Below, piece after piece: positions 44,656 through 55,310 of a stretch of DNA of 64,000 nucleotides. Within the stretch, counting starts at the first letter, position 1; each line of letters begins with the position of its first letter. The notes below the pieces were generated by a model. The model made no database searches. It saw only the letters and a list, made by a program, of their open reading frames with translations, and was not told the origin of the DNA. The DNA is taken from assembly GCA_019426215.1 (NCBI GenBank), contig CM033396.1:25683101-25747100 (forward strand). Reading direction: 5' to 3'. A program made the translations under genes and the position numbers. This DNA comes from Buddleja alternifolia (taxonomy: Eukaryota > Streptophyta > Magnoliopsida > Lamiales > Scrophulariaceae).

Positions 44656-46301
44656 ACCTCAAAGAGCACAAAGTCGAGCTACCGACTCTAAACTAGCGCT
44701 TCTTGGGAGGCAACCCAAGTTTGTAAGTTTGTTTTTCTTTTTTTTTTATTTTGTTTTTGTTTTGTTTAGTTTGTTTCTTTATGTTGTGTTCAAACATGCA
44801 CTTTTGGCATGTATGTTTTCTTATGATTGATGGTTTGAAAAGTTGAAGTGTTAGATATGATGCAAATTTGGACCATGCTCATTTTACTCGAGAGGAGGAG
44901 AAGCTATAGGATTATGTATTGGAAGTTTAAGGATGTTTTTCAACATCCTTGGTTGTAAGTGTTCTTTTACTGTTGTGTATGCTTGTTGTAACAACATTGG
45001 GGACAATGTTAGATTTAAGTTTGGGGGTGTTTAGAAGAGTACTTATTTTGAACTTTAATGGTGCAATCCTAATTTTTAGCTTAATTTTAGGGAAAGTTTG
45101 TTTGATATCATGTTTATATGCTTCTTTGTTGAGAAAATCAAGCATGAAAATTTTTTAGTCCTTCCAATTGATGCATTGAAATTGATTGACTTGGAAAAAT
45201 GGCATGAATTCTTGAAATAATTTGAATTTAATGGAATATATATCTTTGAAATTGCTCGTGGAGACCTTAGACTAGAATTGATTCTTTAGATGATTCACAA
45301 TGCACTTAAATCGAAGGTAGAGGAGTTGAGAGGATAACCATCTTGAGACACTTAAGGAATTATTCCCAGAAATATTAACTTAGATTTCTCATAAAGTTAT
45401 AAGTTGAGTAGTAATTTTATATGCTAACAATGAATTGAAAAGGTTGAATTTTGGTATGACCAAAAGTGGTCAGGCTAATACGTACCGGAGGTGAAAAGTT
45501 TCATACCTATATACTGTACTATTATGCTAATTTGAGCTATGCTCAAGCCAAAAGAAGTGAATTGTTCAAAAGATCTAGTTTTATTTCGTGGCCTTTGATA
45601 CTCGAGTGATTAAATCCTTAGGAGTGTCTCTACACTTAATGCCCCAAAACTATCTAGTTTGGGAGTCATTGATCTAAAACTTGTTACATGGGTGTCATAG
45701 AAAGCCTAATGGAATAAAACATTGCACATGATCTAGCCTTAATGAAGTTTAATGGAAATTCCATATGAATTGAATGTTGAATATTTGAGAATCAAATTTA
45801 AATGGCTATGAGATTATCTATAATTATTGTGCCTTGTGTTTGATCAAAAGTTGATAGATATGGGATTAATGTCCAAAATTTGGTAACGATGCCTCTCGAC
45901 TATAATACCCCAGATTTATTTTTCACTACACCCTAGAGAGTCGTTTCAAGTATTGGTGTCACATGAGCAAAAGTAGTTGATATGTATATATATATTTGTG
46001 AACTTTAAAAGGTTGATTTTATGCCATTCATTCTTGTTGATCATATTGAGATGTGTTGATTCGGTTGGGATTGAAAATTTGCTAGATTTTGTGGGTATAT
46101 CGTATGCAAACCCTCACGAGACTATAACTCGTCCTTTGAGGTAACTCAAAGGTTTAAAGGCTTGTTGCACCCGCTAAGTGCAATCGTTTACTCCACGAAA
46201 GTGAGTTAGTTAGTTGTTTTGTTTTCTCCCATTGAATGATGTTGGTCTTGCCTTATAGCTCTTATTGCTCGAGGTCGAGCAATTGATAAGTTTGGGGGTG
46301 T
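44656..46301 (+). other. 3' non-coding region and polypurine tract of Gypsy 3
   Basis: Starts with the post-pol block (CTAGCGCTTCTTGGGAGGCA). It has a T-rich tract, the ACATTGGGGACAATGTTAG block with AAGTTTGGGGGTG at about 45019-45030, a conserved block at 45570-45740, and the hairpin cluster near 46110-46190. It ends with the polypurine tract AAGTTTGGGGGTGT at 46288-46301. The small reading frame on the minus strand at 44927-45145 is a shadow. The env-position ORF found in Gypsy 1 is absent. Confidence 0.75.
46111..46192 (+). other. Conserved hairpin cluster upstream of the 3' LTR (Gypsy 3)
   Basis: Three stems in a row: ACGAG/CTCGT, CCTTTGAG/CTCAAAGG (perfect 8 bp, loop GTAA), and TTGCAC/GTGCAA (perfect 6 bp). 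They lie about 110-190 bases before the LTR, as in Gypsy 1 and Gypsy 2. Confidence 0.65.
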
Positions 46302-48237
46302 TGATAAGAGGTGTTTTTACGTGTTTTTAAGACCGTAATTCTTATGATTTGGATTCACTTATTGCTTAAATCATGTCACATTTGCATTTAATAGGTGTGT
46401 TAAGTGAATACAGGTAATAAATGAGAATACATGAAAAAAAGGGAAGAAAAACGATGTACAAAACAAGTTCAAGCATGTTTTTCAACACCTAGGCGGTTTA
46501 TGCATCTGCTACCACATTCGAGCGATAATTCCTTACATTTCGAGACCGATTTAGACAAAGTTTCCTTCTACAAAGTTTTAGATGTATGTCTTAGCTTCAA
46601 ATGGGAACTTGAAACATCCAAATCGGAGGTTTATAGAGATAATTGTGAAGGAAATACAATTGCTGCGCCGAACAGAGAAGTACATGTGCCAGGATACGCC
46701 CCAACGCCCTCCTAGTCATGCCTAGGCATGGAGAGTCCGAATGTTACTCCTTTTCAGCCTAAATTCCAGAATTATATGATGGGTAAGAATCACGTTTGGC
46801 CATAATTCAGCACATGTGTTGAGGGGTTGTCATAAGTGTGTTTCTTGGTAGATTTACTTTATGGGTGCCAAATCAGAAACAACCTCCATATTGAAACGTA
46901 ATTTAGGTATACTTAGCGACTGAATTGGACAAACGGTCCTTCTGGAAAGTTGTAGATCTATGTTTTATCTGAACATGGGGACTTGAATCATCCAATTTGG
47001 AGATCTGTGGAGAATTGTATGAAGAAAAGACTAAGACTGCGCTAGAAAGCAAGAAAATGGCAGCATGCATGTGTTTTGTTGAAGTTTTCACATGGTTATG
47101 CTTGGTGGAATTCTTAAGGGCCGAAAGTTTAGCATTTTTTAGCCGGTTGGAATCTTAAAAGCCAAACTTTAAGCATCACCTTAGGTGGAATTCTCATTGG
47201 GGAACTTTAATGGGAATTCTTAATGCATACTTTAGTGGAATTTTGGCTATAAAAGGAGGGGGAACCCATACTCTTCATCATTCACTATCAATTTCAGATT
47301 CTTAGAGGAGAGGGGGGCAGCCCCTAATCTGATTTCTCCACCATTCATCACCATTCTTCATCACTCTTGGAGGGGAAAACTAGAGGAAGGAAAAGAGCTT
47401 GGGGATTGAAGGCTCAACTTCAAGATCCATCATTATTCACTTTTGAGGGAGTTTTTATAGCTTTTCATTTCAATTATGTCTATGAACATGTGTATTAATT
47501 CATTTATGTTTTTCATATTATCCATTATGAACTAAATTCATAAGACTAGGGCCATGTAAGGCCAAATTGTGATATATGCTTATAATAGATGATTGTTGAG
47601 GTTGTTCTTATATTGTTATGTGATGTGAATTTGTGTTTTTGCCTATCTTGCATATACTTGATCACTATATGTTAGAATCTTATGCCTAGGTTAATATTTC
47701 GGGAGAAAATTGACTTAGGGTGCAAGAAATTCACATCATGACCCGTAACTAATGAGGAATTGCCCTAGACATAGGTAAAGATTCCCCGGTGAAGTTGTTC
47801 GATTCAAATCGAGTGAACTCTAGTACGTTAATGCATGTTTAGTGGTTACATTTCCAGATAGGAATATTTGGGAAATCACGATCTAAGCATAGGAGTTTAT
47901 ACGTGAGACATCGGTTATTCTCTACCCTCGGAGTTCTCACCATAACAATATAAGCGTAATCCTTCAACTAGAATCTTTATAAGTATAATTGATCAATTTG
48001 AACCTAGCATGTGCCTTAATCTCCCTTTATACTTTGTGTAAAATCAATTGTGTAATCTTGTTCTTATTGTATGCATTTTACCTATAATTTACTTTAATTA
48101 TATTTGTTCTTTTTTTCGTTAAAATCATAAACTAAAATTCAAGTCTTCGTGGTTCGACAATCCGGACTTTTAGTCCACTTATTACTACACACGACTAGTG
48201 CACTTGCTATCATAGCACGTTGGCTTTTAGTGTGTCA
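46302..48237 (+). repeat. 3' LTR of Gypsy 3
   Basis: Starts TGATAAGAGGTGTTTTTACG and ends TTTTAGTGTGTCA, 1936 bp. It is about 600 bases longer than the Gypsy 1 LTR. The extra sequence lies near 46500-47250 and contains a second copy of a motif series (compare TTTCCTTCTACAAAGTTTTAGATGT at 46560 with TCCTTCTGGAAAGTTGTAGATCT at 46937). TATAAAAGG lies at about 47251. The sequence after it is SIRE 2 gag. Confidence 0.88.
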
Positions 48238-48485
48238 CCAACATTGTCTAGATTTCCTCGTCGACGCTCATCGGTAGACCATTCTTGTTTGGGCTTCTCC
48301 ACATAGCCATCGGGTGTCTCTTCTGTGGCTTCAGGCGCTCTAGTGATGATCTTGTATATTTTGATTGGCCCATCTGAAATAATATCACACATTTCATCAT
48401 CACAGGAGCACAAATAGGTGAACACTTTGACCTTCCATGAATCATAGTTTGATTCGGTCAACTTAGGAACTTTGGAAAATGCCAT
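48238..48485 (-). pseudogene. Gag N-terminus of SIRE 2
   Basis: The minus-strand ATG at 48485 opens MAFSKVPKLTESNYDSWKVK, the N-terminal start of a copia gag (the NYxxWxxxM-like signature). It is open for 82 codons until the LTR of Gypsy 3 cuts it at 48237. About 85 bases separate it from the primer site. Confidence 0.85.
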
Positions 48486-48568
48486 GAAAAAAAAAATTAA
48501 AGCAACAAAAAAAAAATAAGGATCTGAACAAGCAGTTACGCTTAGAAACACTTAGGTTTCAACTTCAA

Positions 48569-48582
48569 CCGCTCTGATACCA
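48569..48582 (-). other. Primer binding site of SIRE 2
   Basis: The minus strand reads TGGTATCAGAGCGG two bases after the LTR, complementary to initiator methionine tRNA. Confidence 0.92.
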
Positions 48583-48584
48583 CT

Positions 48585-50455
48585 TGTTGGTCCCAAGTGG
48601 TATACGAAAGGGTCTAGAAGGGGGGGGGGTTGAATAGACCCTGAAGTCTTTTTCGACTTCTAAAAACTTTCGTATTACTGTGAGGTATTTGAACGCTCGG
48701 AAAACTTTAAGCGCTGGGTGCGGCGCTTTGAGGGATGATGACTTAAGCGCTAGTTTCAGGCGCTTGAGAAAAGTTAACTTAGATTCGGTGATTTCAACAC
48801 TTACCAAAGTAGGGCAGAGTTTAGTCACTAAATCAGGGTTAGCACAGCGGAAATGTTTTTATAGCTTAGCGTTCGTTTTAACCAATTAGTAGCTTATTAG
48901 TTTAAATGTCTTTTTCAAGATATGATATGACAGTATAATGTAAGACAACAAAACAGTAAATGACACAAAATATTTGTAAGGTTCACTGGGTGATGTAATC
49001 CCAGCTACGTCCTTCTTCTCCCTTTGTCAGAGAGGTTTTCCACTATGATGATTATCGAAGAGTCACACAGAGACTTCTACAAAATAGAGAGAGGTTGGAT
49101 ATGATCTTGGAACTCCTTGGTCACACAGATTTCAGCTCCACTAAAGATCTTCTATCTCCTTGCTTCTTTCACCCAGAAATAATGCAAGTTACACTTGATC
49201 TCGGAACTCCTTGGTCACACCGATTTCAGCTCCAGTAGAGAACTTCTTCCACACAAAAATGGTGCTTGTAGGTCAACACACTTTCTCACTCAGACGAAAG
49301 ATGTTGAACGGTTTTGTAATAGCTTTGTTTGGTTTTGGAAAGTTCAAACAACTTGAGGATATCTCAATAGTAATGTAGGGTCTTCAAAAAGGGGTTTGAG
49401 ATATAGTTGACTGTCTCTGGAATATTTGTGAAAAGCTTATACGGATATTGGGCTATGGATTTTTGTAAGCTTTTCTTTCAACAAAGTAGGTATTCTTTTC
49501 TTGTGTCTTTTTGTATAACATACAAGAGGTTGTGACTGTTATTCACACTAGGATATTCAGGTATATCTCTTGTATATGTCACGGTTTTTTTTGCTCTGTG
49601 TATTACTTATTTGTTGAAAGGGCTATTTATAAGGTATTGGTGGTTTTTGTTCGTTTGATACGATAGGAATCTCGTTTCCCCAAACATTCCTTGAGTTCTG
49701 ACATTTCTAACTTTGAGTATACTTAATTAGTTAGGCATGTTCTTGGTTTCATAATTTCTGACAGTCTTGGTCAAATAAATGGCTTACCCATTCGTTATAG
49801 TGCTTATATTTTAATAGCACTTATCCGACTTTTAATGCATCTTGTTTTATTTCCGTTGGAAATAATTTGTCCGTTTGATTCATGCATTCTTTAAGTCTTT
49901 GGATAGCTTTGGGTTTGAGTTCTCAGGTTACGTTCATTGTAGGTCGTGTTGGTTTAGCCTTTTGGACGCTTGCTGAAGAGGACAGTCTTTCTCGTGCATT
50001 GGACAGACGCTTGGACTGATCCTGAGTCTCTTCTCTTTATTTCAGACGCTTACTCTTCAATTTTGTCTTTGATAGGCTCACTCAGAATTCCATCATTGAC
50101 TTAGTGTTGAGTACGGCCTGAGTTATCCATTCGTATTTTGAGAGCTGGAGTTGTAACCTGGAATAGTCTCTAAAACGTTTGACGGACGCTTCAAGAGATC
50201 TTTATCTTCTGTAGCTTCAGACGCTTGATCTTCGACTTTATCACTTGGTAGACTTACCCAGAATTCTCCTTAGTGATTTAGTATCACATTCTTAGTCTAA
50301 AATTCTACAAAGATAAAAACTATAAGCCTAAGATAAATAAGCTTTCAGGTACTTATACACAATATTCTATGAAAGCTTTTATACTTACATTTTTCGGGGT
50401 CTAACAGGAAGTCCTATTTGTCATTATCAAAACATCTAACATGAAATTCCTAACA
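48585..50455 (-). repeat. 5' LTR of SIRE 2
   Basis: 1871 bp, the partner of 34376-36245. It differs mainly by scattered transitions and in the length of a G run near 48618-48630. It is followed by GAAAA and the resumption of Gypsy 2 gag. Confidence 0.95.
49624..49631 (-). promoter_or_regulatory. TATA box in 5' LTR of SIRE 2
   Basis: TATAAATA on the minus strand, in the context of the corresponding box of SIRE 1 (CTATAAATAG). Confidence 0.6.
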
Positions 50456-50990
50456 GAAAAGCTAGCTAACGGAACTGCGAACCGTATTGAGAAGCTTGAG
50501 GCAAAGATGGATCAAATGATAGGTGCAAACCAAGAATCTAGAAGCACAAGTGGGGCAGTTGGCTAGTACTGTGAGCTCAAGACAAAAAGGTGCATTGCCA
50601 AGTCAAACTGAGCAGAATCCTAAGAGGCAGTGTAATGCAGTAACTTTGAGAAATGGAAGAACCGTGGGAGAATCTGAACAACCGGGGGAACCTAATGAGG
50701 AACAAGGAATAACTGAGGATCCAGTTTCTGATCCTTCAGAAGAGGTTACACCAGACATAGTTAAACCTAAACCATTTGTGAAGCCGTATGTTCCTCCAAT
50801 TCCATTTCCTCAGAGATTGCAGCATAAGAGGTTAGGCAAGCAGTACGAGAAATTCCTTCAAGTTTTTCGACAGTTGTGTATCAATATACCATTCGCGGAT
50901 GCTTTGGCTCAAATGCCAATTTATGTGAAATTTCTGACGGAATTGTTGAGCAACAAAGAAAATTGGAAGAAGTGGAAACAGTGTCTTTAA
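50456..50990 (+). pseudogene. Gag C-terminus of Gypsy 2, after SIRE 2
   Basis: Resumes after the duplicated GAAAA with KLANGTANRIEKLEAKMDQM (coiled-coil-like). A frame change near 50535 leads to LEAQVGQLASTVSSRQKGALPSQ, NPKRQCNAVTLRNGR, an acidic Pro/Glu-rich linker, YVPPIPFPQRLQ, and NIPFADALAQMPIYVKFLTELLSNK. This is the normal end of Athila-like gag leading into protease. Confidence 0.88.
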
Positions 50991-51061
50991 ACGAAGAGTG
51001 TAGTGCTATAATCCAAACCAGCATTCCTCCTAAACTCAAAGATCCAGGGAGTTTTTCGCTT

Positions 51062-51930
51062 CCTTGCACCATTGGTGAATTTTAATTTGTTAAGGCATTG
51101 TGTGATTTAGGAGCGAGTGTGAGTCTAATGCCTTTTTCTATTTGCAGGGAATTGGGTTTTCAAGAACTCAAACACACAAGGATGTCCTTACAGTTGGCAA
51201 ACCGGATTGTCAAACATCCTCTGGGCATACTCGAAGATGTATTAATCAAAGTGGATAAGTTTTACATTCCTTGTGATTTTGTGGTGTTAGAAATGGATGA
51301 GGATGTAGAGGTCCCGATTATACTTGGGAGACCATTCCTTGCTACTGCCGGAACAAACATTGATGTACGCGGGCAGGCAAGCTTACCTTGAACATTGGAG
51401 ATGAAAAAGTGGAATTTGATTTGAACAAGGTAATGAAGTCGCCAGTCCTAGATGAAAGATGTTATTCAGTGGATGTGATCGATGAGATAGCCAAGAATGA
51501 ATTTGAGAGGGAGTTTCTCAAGGATCCGTTAGAGAAGTTGAAAACTAGAGATGATGAGAATCCAGAGATTGAAACAGTAACTTTAGCTCTTGACAATGAT
51601 GAGGAATTGCACAACGAAAGCTTTTCTCAAGGTAAAAGAGATCCATCAGAGTCATATCCCGAAATATCTTATATACCGAAGGTAAAACTTAAACCTCTCC
51701 CTCCATATCTCAGGTACGCTCTTCTTGGAAACATTAAATTTTTACCTGTTATCGTAAATACTACACTTTTTACACCTGAATTGGACCTATGTCTTAATGA
51801 ATTACAATGGAAAAAAGAGGGAATAGGTTGGAAAATGTTTGATATGAAAAGGATTAACCATGCTTTGTGTTTTGTAGACGATGATATTCCTCGAGGGCAA
51901 ACGATTTCCCTCACCGACCCTCAACATTGA
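51062..51930 (+). pseudogene. Protease and start of RT region of Gypsy 2, truncated
   Basis: Protease motif CDLGASVSLMPFSI (Asp at 51104) and VPIILGRPFLATAGTNIDV. A frameshift near 51385 leads to KLTLNIGDEKVEFDLNKVM. The later part has LPPYLRYALLGNIKFLPVIV and LQWKKEGIGWKMFDMKRI, which match the segment just before the Athila-like RT (pattern LPxHLRYAFLG and KAIGWxIxDIKGI). It then ends after about 20 unrelated residues. No RT catalytic motif, RNase H or integrase follows. A stop (TAA at 51083) precedes the protease. Confidence 0.87.
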
Positions 51931-53187
51931 TTTCGGTTAACTCAAGCTAATGACTTTAAACAAGCGCTGCTTGGCAAGCAACCCAAGGGTTTCTTTCATT
52001 TTGTTTTCGTTTGAGTTTCGTTGTCTTTGTTTTATATTTGTTTCTGTTATATTTTTCTCGTGTTTTCTTGTTTATCTAATGCCACTCTAATGTTTTTTAT
52101 GTGTGCTTTCAGGACAATTCAAGCATATGGTGGAGCCCCATAAAAAAAAATAGGCAGTTTAGCACCACATGTACATATTTTTGTTGAATTGTTGATTGAT
52201 TTGGTGACTTGTTTGCAACACTTTAGTTCCCACATTAGAACTATAGATTGAAATGAACAAATAGACCTATTTTCCATAATATGGATACTTTTTGCGAGTT
52301 GCTCACTTTCTTCAAAATTTTGTGAAATTTGATATGCATACTTGCACACTACACACGAATTTTAGTAAAGGGAATTGATCGGTGTGAGAAAACAATTACA
52401 AATTTGTTGGATACATTATGAAATTGTGCGTAAAGTTGAAGAAGAAAAAAAAATTGCTAGAGAAAAAGAAAAAGAAAGGGAAAAAGAGCTTCAAGGGCAA
52501 TGAATTGAATAAATGCCTTGATACTGAGTGAATAAAAACCTAGTTTTGTTTTGTGGCCTTTGTCACTCGAGTGATTAAGTTCTTTGGGGTGTCTTGACAC
52601 CTAATGCCTTAAGACCGTCTGGTTTGAGAATCATTGACCTAAAATTCGTTAAATGGGTGTCATAAAAAGCCTAAAAGAACAAAACATTGCACAGGTTAAT
52701 GTGTGTTACGTAAAAGAAGGAAATGAAAGAGTGATATGCAGAATGGTTGTGTTTGCTTGATGTAGCTGAGAAATTTCCCTAGCTAGAATTCATCTTTCCA
52801 CGTGGATGCATATTTAAATTAAACTTGGTTTGAATTAGTGTGTTGACTTTGAACAAAAGTGTTTATATTGTGGAAGATAGTAATTTGTGCGTTCATGTTA
52901 GATCTTGTATGATAATTGTGGGGATGCCCAATTGATGTGGCTTGTTGCTAAGTTGAGAAAGAATGATACAAGTAAGTACATGTCGAGAATTTTGTGGGTA
53001 TATTCGCTGCAAACCCTCACGAGACAAAACTCGTCCACTAGGGGAAACCTAAGGGTTTAACGGCTTGTTGCACGTGCTAAGTGCAATCGTGTTCCCTACG
53101 AAAGTGGTGTTATTTTATTTTGTTGTTCTTTTCTTTGTTTGTTTTAGATTTACTCGAGGATGAGTAAAAGGCTAAGTGTTGGGTGTT
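51931..53187 (+). other. 3' non-coding region of Gypsy 2
   Basis: Has the post-pol block (CTAATGACTTTAAACAAGCGC), T-rich tract, conserved block at 52545-52690, and hairpins at about 53012-53092. The bases before the LTR (GGCTAAGTGTTGGGTGTT) are a poor polypurine tract. The AAGTTTGGGGG motif of the other two elements is not obvious here. Confidence 0.7.
53012..53092 (+). other. Conserved hairpin cluster upstream of the 3' LTR (Gypsy 2)
   Basis: Stems ACGAG/CTCGT, CTAGG/CCTAA (changed in sequence but partly still paired) and TTGCAC/GTGCAA (perfect). This lies at the same distance from the LTR as in Gypsy 1 and 3, although the LTR families differ. Confidence 0.6.
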
Positions 53188-54478
53188 TGTTAGGTCTTAA
53201 AAATAACATTGATTTAGTATGTTTTTACTTCATATTTGTCTTGAATTCATACATTGAGTTGATCTTTTTAGTTGTTTTTATTTGTATTTGAGTATTTTGG
53301 CTTAAAAGTCGTTTAAATGCTTTTATAGGTAAAGGACGATTGATTTGGCGAGTAAATGAAGGGATTTCTAAGCAAAGTGAAGAAGTCAACTAAGAGACTT
53401 AAAGAGGAGCAAAGAAGAGTCTAAACAAAAAGAGTTGAGTTGAAGAAAAAGTAAAGAAAAAAGTGGACAGTAGAATTGGAGCAGTGGTGCCAATATTCAG
53501 CACCACTGTGCAGCGCGCAAAAATCAGAAATTCTGGCTGGGCTCGGATTTTGGGTCTTTTGTTGGGCTTTTTGTAATTAGAATTCCTATATAAATAGAAG
53601 AAGTCAGAAAAATAGGGGAGTTTTAGATTCTTTTAGAGGAGAGAAGACGTGAATTGGGGGAGAGAAGGAGAAGGAGAGAAAACTTGGAAAGAAAGAAAAG
53701 GAAGTCATTGAAGAGAAGAAAGAGAAATCTTGATTCTTGATTCTTATTATTTTCCACCATTGTTAAACATGGGAATTCTTAATTTTATGGAATTTATTTC
53801 TTCTTCTTGTTTAATTATGTGTAGCTAAATAATTTTCTAGGGTTTAAGATGTAGTCTTGAGTATTATTATGGATTGTTGATTTTCATTGGGTTATTTCTT
53901 ACTTTAATTAATCTATCAATGAGAGCTTAATGCTTGTAGATGATTGGACACCAAATACATGATTTAAGATGAATTGAGAAGTACCGGGAGGTGAATTAAT
54001 TCATTAGTTCAGATTTGATGGATGTGTTTAAATTACTCAATATGGATATTAGTAATTGTGCATGAGGCTAGCTAACGAATTTCATGGAAATTAATGGATT
54101 CATCTAGATTAGTTATAGATCATGGGAGTGACGAGAACCAGTTTAGTTGGGTACTCATGGAGATCTCGGGAGAGTATGCATGTAATTAAGGAAATTCGGG
54201 TCTTTAATGAATGCAAGAATTTACAATCCAATGATGTTCATAATCCATAAAAATACCTTGATGAAGTCTTAATTCCTAGGCTTTCCACTATTAAATTATT
54301 GTTTATTAAATTTGTTATTATTTATTTCTGTTTTTAATTAGTGAAAATCTAAAATCTAGCTAATCATTAGTCTAAATAATAGGATAAACTTCGTTTGGTA
54401 CTTGACAACCTTCCCTGTGGAGACGATCTTACTTACTCTTTATTATTTGTCGATACCGTGTTGTTATGGGTGTTAACA
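53188..54478 (+). repeat. 3' LTR of Gypsy 2
   Basis: Starts TGTTAGGTCTTAAAAATAAC and ends GGGTGTTAACA. It is followed by the duplicated CCTCT and the rest of the copia 4 LTR. Confidence 0.93.
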
Positions 54479-54483
54479 CCTCT

Positions 54484-55291
54484 CATTGCCTAACGAAACG
54501 AACCTAAAGAGTCGCAATAAAGGATTGACAAAGAAAAATGAAAAAAAAGGAGTTTCTATTTTTCTTCTAGGAGTTTTAATTTATTGGATAAATTAAATAA
54601 TGAAATATTCATTTGATGAAATAATTAATTATATGGATAAGATTAATTATTAATAAATTTCCAATGGGAATAAATTAATGAATTAATTTATCTAATTAAT
54701 TTGATTATTTAATTAATTAATTAATTAATTGGATATAATAAATTATTAATTAAATAGATCATTAATTAAAACAAAAGAAGCCCTGAGACTAGTATTGGGC
54801 GTCTATAAGAATGCCCAACATATAAGGTATCTTTTGTTTGTTTTGATCAATAAGTCATGAGATATAAAAGTAGTCTTTGACATAAAACAAGATATAGACT
54901 TTCATAACTCTCCTAGAAAAAAAAAAAAATCCTCCTCCCTCTCTCTGTAGTAGCAATCACCCCCTAGAGGAAAAAGTGAGAATTTTTCGCCAATCAATCC
55001 GTGCATGATAATTTAGAGACAATGTAATTTTGTTGTTCGGATCAAATTGAAGAAGTCAACGAATTCAAGAATTGAAGATTACACGAGGAATGAAGAAATC
55101 GAGACTTCATCAATTCTATTTTTTGAGGAGAAATCGGATTCTCTAACCACTTCGCTTCAACGGGTAAGTAGTTATTTGTTACGCAAAATTATAGATTTGA
55201 ATATGCGATCAAAGAATTTAAACTTTGGGTTTTAAATTAAAATTTTGAAATCCTTCCGCTGCGTTCATTTGATTTTTCATGAAACCCAACA
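54484..55291 (+). repeat. 5' LTR of copia 4, second part
   Basis: Continues from 31801: CATTGCCTAACGAAACGAACC corresponds to 1025-1042 of the copia A LTR. It ends AAACCCAACA. TATAAAAG is at 54863. Confidence 0.9.
54863..54870 (+). promoter_or_regulatory. TATA box in LTR of copia 4
   Basis: TATAAAAG in the context GAGATATAAAAG, the same as in the copia A LTR at 1427. Confidence 0.55.
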
Positions 55292-55292
55292 G

Positions 55293-55305
55293 TGGTATCT
55301 GTGTC
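55293..55305 (+). other. Primer binding site of copia 4
   Basis: TGGTATCTGTGTC, a diverged form of TGGTATCAGAGCC, one base after the LTR end. Confidence 0.75.
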
Positions 55306-55310
55306 AATCT

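Larger units (their letters stand above)
43852..48237 (+). mobile_element. Gypsy 3: 3' half of an Athila-like element inside SIRE 2
   Basis: Plus-strand fragment with a protease ORF, pol tail, 3' non-coding region and 3' LTR. The LTR ends (TGATAAGAGG, GTGTGTCA) and the non-coding blocks are those of the Gypsy 1 family. The 5' LTR, leader and gag are lost. It is the innermost of five nested layers. Confidence 0.88.
34376..50455 (-). mobile_element. SIRE 2: Sirevirus-type element, minus strand, TSD GAAAA
   Basis: Both LTRs (34376-36245 and 48585-50455) are present. GAAAA occurs at 34371-34375 and 50456-50460. On the minus strand the order is 5' LTR, primer site, gag start, (Gypsy 3 insert), gag end, pol, spacer, post-pol ORF with an internal deletion, polypurine tract and 3' LTR. 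I count roughly three dozen differences between the two LTRs (about 98% identity), so this is the youngest large element that I can date here. Confidence 0.95.
31802..54478 (+). mobile_element. Gypsy 2: Athila-like Ty3/gypsy element with TSD CCTCT
   Basis: Complete at both ends: LTRs of 1345 and 1291 bp with ends TGTTAGGTC and TCAACA/TTAACA, and CCTCT at 31797-31801 and 54479-54483. It keeps a primer site, gag, protease and the first part of the RT region, and a long 3' non-coding region. RT catalytic domain, RNase H and integrase are missing. SIRE 2 sits in its gag. Without SIRE 2 the element is about 6.6 kb. Confidence 0.93.
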
